NCBI RefSeq assembly: GCF_035917415.1
Contig: NZ_CP109073.1
Coordinates: 4,200,501-4,264,500, forward strand
Origin: Streptomyces sp. NBC_01803
GTDB taxonomy: Bacteria > Actinomycetota > Actinomycetes > Streptomycetales > Streptomycetaceae
Direction: 5' to 3'
DNA length: 64,000 nucleotides
Shown here: positions 54,078 to 64,000 of the stretch, piece by piece
Position numbering within the stretch: position 1 is the stretch's first letter
Layout of the letters: each line of letters starts with the position of its first letter
Position numbers and translations under genes: made by a program
The notes under the pieces: model-generated
The model's input: only the letters and a program-made list of their open reading frames with translations
Databases searched by the model: none
Told to the model about the DNA's origin: nothing

Positions 54078-56505
54078 GGGGTCTCCTTGTCGAATCCGGT
54101 TGGGAAAGTGGGTGCGGAGGGCCGAGGGGGGACGGTTCGTCCAGGGCCCGGCGGGTGCCGCGCCGCAGGGCGAGCAGCACCGCCCGCGCCTGGCCCGCGC
54201 TCCGTTCGGCCTCGGCGGCTTCCCGGGCCTCGTCCGCCGCGGTCTTCCCGGCCGGTCCTCCCGGCTCCGCCGGTCTCCCCGGTCCGGGTGCTCCGGGTGC
54301 TCCGGGTGCGCCCGCCGGTCGCGGGGCCGGGGGGCCGTCGAGGAGCTGCGGGGCCAGATGGGTCATGCGCACCCGGCGCGGCAGGCCGGCCGCCGGGGGC
54401 GGCGGGCCGGGGGGCGCCGCGTCGACGCGCTCGATCGGATCGCCCCCCGGGACGGCCGGGAGCACCCGCCGGTGTCTGCCGCTCTCGCCGTGGGGGACCG
54501 AGGCGAGGTGGCGCTCGGCACGGTCGTCGTGCGGGATGCCCACGGTGGCGACGGGCTCTTCGAGGATGGCGTTCGGGAGCAGGACGACGGCGAGAAGTCC
54601 CTTGTAGGAGGAGGGTCTGAGGGTGATGGTGATGTCGTGCCGCCGGGCCAGGTGGCTCACGACGATGAGCCCGAGCCGGGGGTCCACGCCCAGGGTGGTG
54701 AGGCTGAACTCCGGTGGAGCGGCGAGCAGGTGGTTCGCGGCCTCCAGATCCGCCGGCGGCATGCCCAGGCCGCGGTCCTCGATCTCGACCGCCACGCCCT
54801 GCGCGACCGGGACCGGCCGGACGTGCACCTCGGTGTGCGGCGGGGAGAACATCGTGCCGTTCTCGATCAGTTCGGCCAGCAGGTGGATGACGTCCCCCAC
54901 GGCGGGCCCGATGACCGCGTGGTCGGCGGTGCCGTCGAGCACGACACGTGTGTAGTTCTCGATCTCCGAGACCGAGCCGCGCAGAATCTCGCTCAGCGGC
55001 ACCGCGGTGTGCCAGCGGCGGCCCGGCGTCGCGCCGCTGAGGATGGTCAGGCTCTCGGCGTTCCGCCGCATGCGGGCGGCCAGATGGTCGATCGCGTACA
55101 GATCGGCGAGATCCCCGGGATCGGTCGTCTTGTGTTCCATGCCGTCGATGACGCCGAGTTGGCGGTGCAGCAGCACCTGCGTACGGCGCGACATGTTGAG
55201 GAACATCCGGCGGGTGCCCTCGCGCAACTCGGCCTGTTCCAGGGCGACGGCCACTGCCGTCCGCTGCGCCGTTCCGAACGCTTTGGCGACCCTGCCGAGT
55301 TCGTCGCTGCCGAAGTCGAGAGTCGGCACCCGGTCCGCCTCGGGAACGTGCTCGCCGCGCCGCAGCCGGTCCACGAGCTCGGGCAGCCGCTGCTCGGCCA
55401 ACTCCAGCGTGGCTCGCCGCAGACCGGACATCCGGGTCAGCAACGACCGGGTGATCCGGAACGAGACGAGGCCGCACGCGATGACGCCCGCCAGGCCGAT
55501 GGCGCTGCTGATGAGGACGCGCCGCAGGAACCCCTCCTCGTCGTGGGTGGCCTGATCGGTGAGCGCGGCCCGGCGGGTGAGCGCCAGCCGCCCGAACGAC
55601 TCCCCGACGGCGGCGGGCGCCTGCGCCCACGCCGGTTCGAGGCGGGGCAGCGCCAGTTCACCGTCCGCTCCGGAGCCGGCGGGGGTGGCGCCCGAGATGA
55701 CCGCGGACTCCAGCAGGGCCAGCGCCGCTCCGTCGTCGAGCGCGAACGTCTCCTCCAACAGCCTCTGTTGATCGCGGGGGAGCTGCGGAATGAGCCGCTC
55801 GACCAGGTGGCGCCGCACGGCGACGGCGGAGGTCAGCGCCTCCCGCTCCCCGGTGCTGATGGTGCCGGTCACCGTGGCCGCGCCGAGCAGCGCGTTCTCC
55901 TGGGACAGCAGCTCGCCGGTCTCGATCAGCGACAGCAGGTCGAACAGCGCCTCGGTCAGCTCACTGCCGAAGTCCGCGTGCCGCACGAGGGGCTGGAACA
56001 GGTTGTTGGCGGCTTCCACGGCCCGGGTGTAGGCGTCGAAGGCGTCCAGGCGAGTAAGGCGCTCGCCGTCGATCGCGGTGCGGGCGGCCTCCAGTTCCGT
56101 GAGCCGGCCCGCCAGTTCGGAGGAGGCGGCGGGGAAGCCGGTCACCTCGGGCCACAGATCGTTCAGGTCGGCGTGGCCGTAGCCGTCGATCGCGGCGTCC
56201 GTCTCGTGCCGCAGCGTTTCGAGCTCCTCCCGGCCGTCGCCGGTGGCCAGCCATACCAGGGTCTGCCGCCGTTCGGCCTGCAACGCCTGCCGGAGCGGAT
56301 TCCACACCGCCTCCGTCGCCCGGAAGTCCCCCCGGCTCTCGCTGAGCCGCTGCCACGGGTCCAGGAGCACGGCCGAACCGGCGCCCCAGAGCGCGGTCAT
56401 GGCGCACACGGGTACGACCACGAGCAGGACCAGGGAAAGCCGGATGCTGCCGTGGCGCCGCGACCGGGCTATCGCCCTCAGCCACCTCTTGCTGCTGCCT
56501 GTCAC
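54055..56505 (-). CDS. cvnA: Conservon sensor kinase-like protein CvnA
   Basis: The GTG at 56505 was chosen because GAGGAG lies 4 nt upstream. The 816-residue membrane protein has TM1 at about 22-44 (LSLVLLVVVPVCAM) and a roughly 280-residue extracytoplasmic nitrate-sensor-like domain. TM2 (about 328-350, SSAIGLAGVIACGLV) and a HAMP-like region follow. The HATPase domain has LAELIENGTMFSPPHTEV (N box), EDRGLGMP (G1) and LGLIVVSHLARRH (G2). The phospho-His region has no typical HExxN, as in other CvnA proteins. A Pro/Gly-rich tail of about 150 residues ends it. It heads the conservon operon and senses an unknown outside signal. Confidence 0.92.
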   Translation of the reverse strand: MTGSSKRWLRAIARSRRHGSIRLSLVLLVVVPVCAMTALWGAGSAVLLDPWQRLSESRGDFRATEAVWNPLRQALQAERRQTLVWLATGDGREELETLRHETDAAIDGYGHADLNDLWPEVTGFPAASSELAGRLTELEAARTAIDGERLTRLDAFDAYTRAVEAANNLFQPLVRHADFGSELTEALFDLLSLIETGELLSQENALLGAATVTGTISTGEREALTSAVAVRRHLVERLIPQLPRDQQRLLEETFALDDGAALALLESAVISGATPAGSGADGELALPRLEPAWAQAPAAVGESFGRLALTRRAALTDQATHDEEGFLRRVLISSAIGLAGVIACGLVSFRITRSLLTRMSGLRRATLELAEQRLPELVDRLRRGEHVPEADRVPTLDFGSDELGRVAKAFGTAQRTAVAVALEQAELREGTRRMFLNMSRRTQVLLHRQLGVIDGMEHKTTDPGDLADLYAIDHLAARMRRNAESLTILSGATPGRRWHTAVPLSEILRGSVSEIENYTRVVLDGTADHAVIGPAVGDVIHLLAELIENGTMFSPPHTEVHVRPVPVAQGVAVEIEDRGLGMPPADLEAANHLLAAPPEFSLTTLGVDPRLGLIVVSHLARRHDITITLRPSSYKGLLAVVLLPNAILEEPVATVGIPHDDRAERHLASVPHGESGRHRRVLPAVPGGDPIERVDAAPPGPPPPAAGLPRRVRMTHLAPQLLDGPPAPRPAGAPGAPGAPGPGRPAEPGGPAGKTAADEAREAAEAERSAGQARAVLLALRRGTRRALDEPSPLGPPHPLSQPDSTRRPHDGDPSR

Positions 56506-57775
56506 CCTGCTCCTCGATCGCGGCGCGCGGGCCCGCCCGGAGCCGCCGCGGTACCGCCGCCTCACAGGGGGGCGACCCGGCTCCCGACCAGCCTGGCGAA
56601 GATAGATGTGATGAGGAGAGGCGCTGCTCCGTGGACCGGAGTGCGAGGAGGGGCGCGGCCACTGCCCCGGTCGCCGCGACTCCGGGGGTCGCCCTCAGCG
56701 GCGGGACACGAGACATCGCGGCCTTCCGCGTACGTTCACCGCGTCGTCACGTGAGCGATAACCTCTCGCGCGGCGATGTTAACGGGTGGCATGGTTTTCC
56801 GCCACAGGTCCGAAACCGCTCGTTTTGGCAAGTCCTCGCCGACCGCGTGGCGTTCGTCGGCGCGCTCACCCCGGCACCCCACCCCGTCACCCCACCCGTC
56901 AGCTCGACGAATGTCTCCTCCAGCCACCGTACAGGTGCGGTGAGGCGCGGCCCCCGTCGTCGTGGACGTGGTCGAGCATCCGCACCCTCCGCGCGCGGTC
57001 CGGGCCCGGCGGGCCGGGGCTCCTCGCGGATATCGCGGGCACGGAACCGCTCCGTCTGGGCGCCGGGCCTCCGACTCGGTGCCGGCGAGGCGGATCTGCT
57101 CCTCCTCGCTCCTTACTCCTTACTCCTTCGTCCACGGCCCGCCGCCGCGCGCCGCGGGCCGGGAGGGCATGCCGGAGCAGGGCTCCCACCCGGGCGGCGG
57201 GCTCCAGCCGCGCACCGCCGCCGCGGGCGGCGACGCCACCACGACCTGTGGGACGCCGCCGCGGCCTCCTGACCGCGGGCGGCCCCGCCCCCCGCCGTCC
57301 GCCCCCGCCGTCCGCCCCCGGCCGGGACCGACCCCCGGCCGGAGGCGGGTCCGCGTGGCGGCGCTCTCCGCCCGGGAGTCCCGGAAACCCCGGAAACCCG
57401 GGAAACACGGAATCACCCGCACAGCGGTGAGCGCGTGCTGGTTCGGGTGCGGGGCGTGAAGACGGTGGAGGGCGAAACGGGCCGTCCGGGCCACCGCGGC
57501 GGCCCCGACGCGCTATTCCGGGCCCGGACGGAGCCGCGATGAGCAGCGGCCATCGCGGAACGTGACGGCCGCGCCGGGCGCGGAACGGCGCGATGAGATC
57601 AACCCCACGGGTGACAGAGGGCGGTCGGCTTGGCCCCGGCGACGCTCACCCGCGCGAACTCCGGTCGTTGGCAAGGAGGTTGGGAGCGGGCCGCGCCCCG
57701 GCCCCGCAACCGGGCAGACCTGCGGAAAGGCCGGACGGGCGCCGCTCGCCTGTGCGAATACGCAAAGTGTGGGCG
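56506..57775. other. Gene-poor region upstream of cvnA and tRNA-Arg
   Basis: In about 1.3 kb I find no frame with family motifs, a credible ribosome site and codon bias. An AT-richer pocket at 56740-56830 could contain the cvnA promoter. Around 57325-57415 CCGGAAACC-type units repeat. The rest is GC-rich filler with chance open frames. Confidence 0.55.
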
Positions 57776-57848
57776 TGCCCCCGGCAGGACTCGAACCTGC
57801 GGCCAAGCGCTTAGAAGGCGCCTGCTCTATCCACTGAGCTACGGGGGC
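57776..57848 (-). tRNA. tRNA-Arg (anticodon UCU)
   Basis: Read on the minus strand, the 73-nt cloverleaf has a 7-bp acceptor stem GCCCCCG/CGGGGGC with discriminator A. The D-arm is GCTC...GAGC, the anticodon stem GGCGC/GCGCT has loop CTTCTAA (anticodon TCT), and the T-arm is GCAGG TTCGAGT CCTGC. CCA is not encoded. It decodes AGA/AGG, rare in this genome. Confidence 0.95.
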
Positions 57849-58135
57849 CGGTCTCGGTCATGGCGTGGGACGGTGCCCCCTGGTGACCTCGCCGCGCACA
57901 GGATAGGGCTTCAAGGGGATCGTCCCGGTTGCTTCACGGCAACACCCTCGTGTGGAGATCCAGTGAAGCAGCCCTGATAATCGCAGGCGAGTGCGAGGAG
58001 CGCAGCGTTTTTGGCCCGTCGGGCCAGGGGTGTTGCGTACTCGTTATCCCGCGGGCATGCCGCCGCCCGCCCGCTTTGGGGCGCGTTCGGGCGGAAATGC
58101 TAGGGAAATGGATTGAAATTAGGCATTCTGCGCAT

Positions 58136-59725
58136 GTGGCGATCTTGCACGCACGGCCCGAACTGCTGGACGCGCTGACCGAACTGCGCAAGCGGCTCGC
58201 TGCCGCGCGCTTCCCGCTGGAGCTGCCCGGCGCCGAGCGGGCACGGCGGTCGCGCGCCGAGCTGCTCGCCCAGCTCGACGGCTACCTGCTGCCCCGGCTG
58301 CGCCACCCCGAGGCGCCGCTGCTCGCCGTCGTCGGCGGCTCCACCGGCGCGGGGAAGTCCACGCTGGTGAACTCGCTGGTCGGCTCCCACGTCACCGAGG
58401 CCGGGGTGCTGCGGCCCACCACCAGGACACCGGTGCTCGTCTGCCACCCCCACGACCAGCACTGGTTCTCCGGCCGCCGCGTGCTCCCGCAGCTCGGCCG
58501 CGTCGTCGGCCCCCGCCAGGAGGCCGAGGGGCCGCTCGCGCTCGCCCTGGTCACCAGCCGCGCCCTGCCCGCCGGGCTCGCCCTCCTCGACGCCCCCGAC
58601 ATCGACTCCCTGGTCGCCGCCAACCGCGACCTCGCCGCCGACCTCATCTGCGCCGCCGACATCTGGGTCCTCGTCACGACCGCGTCCCGGTACGCCGACG
58701 CGGTCCCCTGGCACCTGCTGCGCAGCGCCCGCGAGTACGACGTCACCCTCGCCACCGTCCTGGACCGGGTGCCGCACCAGATCGCGGCCGAGGTCTCCCG
58801 GCACTACGACAGCATGCTGGACCGCGCCGGCCTCGGCGACATCCCCCGCTTCACCGTGCCCGAGCTGCCCGAGTCGGCCGGCGGCGGCTCCGGGCTGCTG
58901 CCGGCCACCGCCGTCGCCGGCCTGCGCGAGTGGCTCGGCCGCCGCGCCCAGGACCCCGCCATCCGCGCCACCGCCGCCGCCCGCACCGCGACCGGCGCCC
59001 TCGGCTCGCTGCGCGGCCGGATCGCCGCCCTCGCCTCGGCCGGCGCCGCCCAGTACGCCGCCGCCGTCCGCCTCGACCAGCGGCTCACCGACGCCTATGC
59101 CGAGGCCGACCGACGGGTGCGCGCCTGCCTGTCCGGCGGCGGGCTGCTGACCGGGCAGGCCCGCGCCCACTGGCTGGCCTTCCCGGAGGACGCCAGCGCC
59201 GAGGAGCTCCTCGACTCGCTGACCGGCGGTCTCACCGGGCTGCTGGTCGAGGCGGTCTCCGCCGCCGACGAGCGCGTCTCCGCCGCCTGGCGGCGCGAGC
59301 CGGGCGCGCCCGGGGGCGGCGACGACGGGAGCGAGGCGATCCGCGAGCGTGTCGGCCTGCTCGTGCGCCGGCTGCGGCGCTGCCTGGAGGAGCTGACCGA
59401 GGAGGCCAGGGCGGCCGTCGGGGCGCGCGGCGAGCCGGGCGAGGACGCCGAGACCGCGGCGCTGCTGGCCGCCGCGCTGCTCGGCGGACGCACCGGCAAC
59501 GTCGCGCAGCAGGCGCTGGCCGGCGTGCTCGGCCCGCGCGCGGCCGTCAAGCTGCGCGACCAGGGCGCCCGGCAGGTGCGCGCCTGCGTGGAGCGGGTGC
59601 TCACCGGTGAGCGCGAACGCCGGGGCGCCCCGCTGCACGACCTCGGCATCACCGCGGAGCCGCAGGTCGAGCTGGTCGCCGCGCTGTCCGCCGTCCAGGC
59701 CCGGCAGCCCCGTACCGCCGCATGA
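58136..59725 (+). CDS. Dynamin-family GTPase (first of pair)
   Basis: The GTG at 58136 gives 529 residues starting [14 protein letters not shown], which matches how this family usually begins. In-frame starts further upstream (58097, 57929) run into non-conserved sequence near the tRNA. P-loop [10 protein letters not shown] is at about 67-76, with switch TRTPVLVC and DAPDIDS (G3). The C-terminal half is helical. Such proteins occur as tandem pairs in actinobacteria and are thought to act on membranes during sporulation-associated division. The second gene begins 76 bp downstream. The start is uncertain. Confidence 0.85.
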   Translation: MAILHARPELLDALTELRKRLAAARFPLELPGAERARRSRAELLAQLDGYLLPRLRHPEAPLLAVVGGSTGAGKSTLVNSLVGSHVTEAGVLRPTTRTPVLVCHPHDQHWFSGRRVLPQLGRVVGPRQEAEGPLALALVTSRALPAGLALLDAPDIDSLVAANRDLAADLICAADIWVLVTTASRYADAVPWHLLRSAREYDVTLATVLDRVPHQIAAEVSRHYDSMLDRAGLGDIPRFTVPELPESAGGGSGLLPATAVAGLREWLGRRAQDPAIRATAAARTATGALGSLRGRIAALASAGAAQYAAAVRLDQRLTDAYAEADRRVRACLSGGGLLTGQARAHWLAFPEDASAEELLDSLTGGLTGLLVEAVSAADERVSAAWRREPGAPGGGDDGSEAIRERVGLLVRRLRRCLEELTEEARAAVGARGEPGEDAETAALLAAALLGGRTGNVAQQALAGVLGPRAAVKLRDQGARQVRACVERVLTGERERRGAPLHDLGITAEPQVELVAALSAVQARQPRTAA

Positions 59726-59801
59726 CGCAGCCGTACGCCCCCGCGCCGTACGCCCCGGCGCCGTATTCCCCACGACCGCCACAGCGACCGGAGATCTCAC
59801 C

Positions 59802-61559
59802 ATGGCCTACACCGAGACACCGACCGGGACACAGGACGGGACACCGACCGGGACACAGGAAGGGACGCAGGACCGGGCACGGACCGGGGCACCGGACGGG
59901 AGGCACGGCGCCCTGCGCGTCCGGCTCGGCGCGCTGCGGGAGCTGGTCGGGCTCTCCCGCACCCGCCTCGACGAACAGGTCCTCGCCGAGGCCGGCCGGG
60001 TCCTGGACGACGTGGCGGCCCGCGAGCGGCTGCCGGACTCCTACACGGCCGTCGCCATCGCCGGCGCCACCGGCAGCGGGAAGTCGACGCTGTTCAACGC
60101 CCTGGCCGGCGCCCAGCTCTCCGAGACCGGGGTGCGCCGCCCCACCACCGCCACCGCCGTCTCCTGCACCTGGGACGCGGGCACCGGGCAGAGCGCCGAG
60201 AGCCTGCTCGAACGGCTCGCCGTCCCGGCCCGCGCCCGCCGCCGCGCCCACGTGGTGGACACCGGGCTGCGCGGCCTGGTCCTGCTCGACCTGCCCGACC
60301 ACGACTCCGTGGACACCGCCCACCGCGACCAGGTGGACCGGCTGCTCTCGCTGGTGGACGCCGTCATCTGGGTGGTCGATCCGGAGAAGTACGCGGACGC
60401 GGTGCTGCACGAGCGGTACCTGCGCGCGTTCGCCGGTCACGCCGACGTCTCCCTGATCGTGCTCAACCAGGCCGACCGGCTGCCCGGCGACGCGGTGGAC
60501 GCCGTCCTGGACGACCTGCGGCGGCTGCTGGACGAGCGCGGCGTCGCGCTCGGCGAGCACGGCGAGCCGGGCGCCGGGGTGCTCGCCGTCTCCGCGCTCA
60601 CCGGTGACGGCGTGGCCGAGCTGCGGCAGGCCGTGGGCGAGCTGGTGGCCGGCCGGACGGCCCCCGGACGGCGGCTGGCGGCCGACGTGGACGGCGTCGC
60701 CCGCCGCCTCGCCCCGGTCTACATCGCTGACGCCGCCGAGGCCCCGGCCGGGCTGACCGCGCGGACCCGTGAGGAGTTCGAGGACCGGCTCGCCGCCGCC
60801 ATCGGCGCCCCGGCCGCCGGCCAGGCCGCCGAGCGCGGCTGGCTGCGCCGCGCCGACCGCGCCTGCGGCACGCCGTGGGCGCAGCTCCTGCGCCGCCTGG
60901 CGCACCACCACGCCGAGCGCCGGGGCGAGCCGCCCGCGCTGGCCGCCAAGCGGACCCGCACCGCCAGCCCCCCGGTGGTGGCGCGGGCGGCCGTCGAGCA
61001 GGCCGTGCGGCAGCTCACCGAGGACGCCACCGAGGGGCTGCCCGAGCCGTGGGCCGCCACCGTGCGCGACGCGGCCTGGCAGGGCGCGGAGGGCCTGCCG
61101 CAGGCCCTGGAGAGCGGCCTGGAGGAGCAGGCGGCCGGCCGGCCGGGACAGCGCGGCCGGGCGCCCCGCCCCCGCTGGTGGTCGGTGGCGGCGATCGGGC
61201 AGGCGGTGCTGCTGGCCACTCAGTTCCTCGGCCTGTGCTGGCTGGTGACCGCCGTGGCGAGCCAGCCGGTGGTGGGCCGCTGGTTGCCGTTCACGCTGCT
61301 GTTCGGCGGCTCGGTCGGCGGCCCGCTGCTGGCCTGGGCCTGCCGGATCGCCGCGCGGGGCCCGGCCCGCGCCTGGGGACAGCAGGAGGAGTGGCGGCTG
61401 CGGCGGCTGGCGGCCGACCGCGGGCGCAGCCAGGTCCTGGAGCCGGTGGCGTCCGAGCTGATGCGCTACCGGGAGGTCCGCGAGCGGTACGTCATCGCCG
61501 CCTCGCCGACCGGCGGCACGGAGTTGTCCCCCACCTTGGCCCCCACCGTCATCCGGTGA
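59802..61559 (+). CDS. Dynamin/YfjP-family GTPase (second of pair)
   Basis: The start is ATG 59802, with GGAG 8 nt upstream. The 585-residue protein has an N-terminal Thr/Gly/Gln repeat stretch (ETPTGTQDGTPTGTQEGTQ), P-loop GATGSGKST (88-96), G3 DLPDHDS and G4 NQAD. Two hydrophobic segments near the C-terminus (about 465-490 and 500-520) anchor it in the membrane. The first GTPase has no membrane segment, so this one may recruit it, as known for tandem dynamin-like proteins. Confidence 0.9.
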   Translation: MAYTETPTGTQDGTPTGTQEGTQDRARTGAPDGRHGALRVRLGALRELVGLSRTRLDEQVLAEAGRVLDDVAARERLPDSYTAVAIAGATGSGKSTLFNALAGAQLSETGVRRPTTATAVSCTWDAGTGQSAESLLERLAVPARARRRAHVVDTGLRGLVLLDLPDHDSVDTAHRDQVDRLLSLVDAVIWVVDPEKYADAVLHERYLRAFAGHADVSLIVLNQADRLPGDAVDAVLDDLRRLLDERGVALGEHGEPGAGVLAVSALTGDGVAELRQAVGELVAGRTAPGRRLAADVDGVARRLAPVYIADAAEAPAGLTARTREEFEDRLAAAIGAPAAGQAAERGWLRRADRACGTPWAQLLRRLAHHHAERRGEPPALAAKRTRTASPPVVARAAVEQAVRQLTEDATEGLPEPWAATVRDAAWQGAEGLPQALESGLEEQAAGRPGQRGRAPRPRWWSVAAIGQAVLLATQFLGLCWLVTAVASQPVVGRWLPFTLLFGGSVGGPLLAWACRIAARGPARAWGQQEEWRLRRLAADRGRSQVLEPVASELMRYREVRERYVIAASPTGGTELSPTLAPTVIR

Positions 61560-61749
61560 TCTGCCGACTTGGCCGGACGAACCGACGGCCGGGCAGATAA
61601 CGATTGCTTACGGAGATGTGTAAGTCATGGGGTGACTGGGCATATTGGCTGACCCCCTCTCTACGATCCTGCCTGCACATGGGACGTCAGAATGAGCGTG
61701 GGGCCCGGAAATACGGCCTCGCGCCCGTGAGTTCGTGGAGGGACCACAC

Positions 61750-63183
61750 ATGATGCTTGTGCGCGGGCGCACAGCTCCCCGCCTCGCGGCCACCGCACTC
61801 GCCGCCGGGCTGTTCGCGGCCGGGACGATCGCGACCGCCGGGTCGGCGGCGGCCGACGAGGTGCCGGTGGGCGGCGGCGCCACCGCCACCCTGGAGGGGC
61901 TGGAGGTGTTCGGGGAGGTCACCGTCTCCTTCCCGGACGGCGGTGAGGACGAGGAGGTCAACGGCGGTCTGTTCCGTCTGACGGCCCCCGGCGGCGCGGG
62001 CACGTTCCTGACGTACTGCATCGACTACAACACCCACACCCAGCCGGACGCGGTGTACGAGGAGACCGACTGGGCCTCCTCCACCCTGTCCGGCGACGAG
62101 GACGCCGGGAAGATCCACTGGATCCTCCAGAACTCCTACCCCACGGTCGACGTCCACGCCCTGGCCGGCACGGCCGGGATCACCGGGGACCTGACCGAGG
62201 AGGACGCCGCGGCCGGCACGCAGGCGGCGATCTGGCAGCTCTCCGACGAGGTCACCGCCGTGCCGCACGACGCGGAGGCGCGGGCGCTGAGCGAGTGGCT
62301 GCTCGGGCAGGCCCAGGACCTCGCCGAGCCCGAGGTGTCGCTGGAGCTGACCCCGCCGCAGGTGTCCGGGCAGCCTGGCCAGGTGATCGGCCCGGTGACC
62401 GTGACCACCACCGCGGACGCCGTCGTGGTCACCCCCGACCTGAGCGCCGTCGAGCAGGGCGTCACCGTCGTCGACGCCAACGGTGAGCTGATCGCCGAGG
62501 ACCAGCCCGTCGCCGACGGCACCGAGCTGTACTTCTCGGTCCCCGAGGACGCGACGGACGGCAGCGCCTCGCTGACCGCCACCGCCAGCGCCGAGGTGCC
62601 CGTCGGCCGCGCCTTCACCGGCACCGACGCCGAGCACCCGACCCAGACCATGATCCTGGCGGACACCTCCCTGGCGTCCATCCCCGTCGGCGCCTCGGTC
62701 TCCTGGGCCGCGCCGGGACAGCCGTCCCCGTCGATCACCGCCGAGGAGGTCTGCGCCGAGGGCGGCGTCGAGGTCACCGTCACCAACAACGGTGACGAGC
62801 CCTTCGCGTTCGAGCTCGCGGGCGAGACCGTCGAGGTCGCGGCCGACGGCAGCGAGTCCGTGCTCGTGCCGGTCGCCGACGGACAGGCGTACGACATCGT
62901 GATCGACAACCCGGTCGAGGGCGAGGCGGACTGGGAGTTCAGCGACGTCCTCGACTGCGCCGCCACCGACGACGGCACCGGCAACGAGCCCGCCCCCGCC
63001 TCCACCGGCGGCGCGGGCGGCGCGGACACCCCCGGCGACTCGACCGACCTGGCCGCGACCGGCAGCGGCACCAACCCCGGCCTGATCGTCGGCATCGCCG
63101 TCGCGCTGCTGGCCGTCGGCGGCGGCGCGGTCTTCTTCATCCGCCGCCGGACCGCCGCGGCGGGCGCCGGATCGCAGGAGTGA
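61750..63183 (+). CDS. LAXTG-anchored thioester-domain surface protein
   Basis: The start is ATG 61750, 7 nt after GGAGGG. The 477-residue protein has a signal peptide (1-36, cleavage near SAAADE). An N-terminal thioester domain has Cys90 in TYCID and Gln158 in GTQAAIW, the pair that forms the Cys-Gln bond in this family. Beta-rich repeats follow, then a sorting signal LAATG (434-438), a membrane segment and RRR. LAXTG is the motif of class E sortases of streptomycetes. The internal thioester can covalently capture amines on a partner surface. A perfect terminator follows. Confidence 0.92.
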   Translation: MMLVRGRTAPRLAATALAAGLFAAGTIATAGSAAADEVPVGGGATATLEGLEVFGEVTVSFPDGGEDEEVNGGLFRLTAPGGAGTFLTYCIDYNTHTQPDAVYEETDWASSTLSGDEDAGKIHWILQNSYPTVDVHALAGTAGITGDLTEEDAAAGTQAAIWQLSDEVTAVPHDAEARALSEWLLGQAQDLAEPEVSLELTPPQVSGQPGQVIGPVTVTTTADAVVVTPDLSAVEQGVTVVDANGELIAEDQPVADGTELYFSVPEDATDGSASLTATASAEVPVGRAFTGTDAEHPTQTMILADTSLASIPVGASVSWAAPGQPSPSITAEEVCAEGGVEVTVTNNGDEPFAFELAGETVEVAADGSESVLVPVADGQAYDIVIDNPVEGEADWEFSDVLDCAATDDGTGNEPAPASTGGAGGADTPGDSTDLAATGSGTNPGLIVGIAVALLAVGGGAVFFIRRRTAAAGAGSQE

Positions 63184-63232
63184 CACCCGGCGGACGGTGA
63201 GCGGCGGCGTGAGCCGTCTCACCCGGACACCA

Positions 63233-63262
63233 GGGGCGGGCCCGGTCGGGCCCGCCCCTTCG
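63233..63262 (+). terminator. Strong hairpin terminator
   Basis: GGGGCGGGCCC and GGGCCCGCCCC form a perfect 11-bp stem with loop GGTC, followed by TTCGTGT. It separates the surface protein gene from ettA. Confidence 0.85.
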
Positions 63263-63361
63263 TGTCGGGCCAGGCCGCCGGTTTCCGCCGTGGCCGGAAC
63301 ATGCGGCAGGATGGAGGTATCTGCGGTATGCCCACTGACGAACCCTGCCGGACGGTTTCTC

Positions 63362-64000
<639 letters not shown>

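Noticed and set aside
57120..57494. Open frames upstream of tRNA-Arg
   Set aside because: Low-complexity Arg/Pro/Gly frames on both strands without start signals.
57776..57848. Integration (att) site at the tRNA
   Set aside because: No duplicate of the tRNA 3' end and no integrase gene were found in the window.

Overview
This is a very GC-rich actinobacterial chromosome segment, most likely from a Streptomyces species. The evidence is GC-rich third codon positions, GTG/TTG starts, rare TTA codons, a cvnABCD conservon, an LAXTG-anchored thioester surface protein and paired dynamin-type GTPases. No taxonomic marker (rRNA) is present.

Region 1 (1-22088) is a polyketide-type biosynthetic locus. 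A leftward block of overlapping genes (16402 to 1) encodes an alpha/beta hydrolase, a PKS of layout ACP-KS-AT-DH-KR-ACP, a second PKS of layout KS-AT-ACP-TE, a KAS III-like enzyme, two flavoenzymes, an AfsA-family (butenolide-forming) protein and an SDR that runs off the window. A divergent rightward block (16898-21394) encodes a free ACP, a cyclopropane-synthase-type methyltransferase, a DAO-type flavoenzyme and two reductases. It converges on a phosphopantetheinyl transferase. The AT motifs predict one methylmalonyl and one malonyl extension on a starter loaded onto an N-terminal ACP.

Region 2 (22175-28542) is mixed and partly decayed. It holds a Tat-exported PhoX/DUF839 protein, the wreck of a B12-binding radical SAM gene, an XRE regulator with divergent small genes of lower GC, a proline-rich small protein and a lipoprotein. 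Region 3 (28833-32094) is an RNA-repair locus (ThpR-type phosphodiesterase, archease, RtcB) followed by composite tandem repeats.

Region 4 (32175-48604) is a lipid locus. Its core is a leftward operon encoding a fatty acyl-AMP ligase, a Pks13-like PKS (ACP-KS-AT-ACP-TE), an antigen-85-superfamily exported esterase and a fatty acid desaturase. Around it lie a two-component system, a DHA2 exporter, two acyl-CoA ligases and a monoglyceride-lipase-like hydrolase. The FAAL/Pks13/mycolyltransferase arrangement is that of mycolic acid assembly, which streptomycetes are not known to make; I consider it the most interesting system here.

Region 5 (48991-64000) looks like more conserved chromosome: an exported zinc amidase with FG-GAP repeats, a leaderless GntR regulator with a TTA codon, a conservon, a gene-poor 1.3 kb stretch, tRNA-Arg(UCU), two dynamin-like GTPases, an LAXTG thioester-domain surface protein, and the start of the ABC-F protein EttA. 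All functions are assigned by motif reading only; no search was run.
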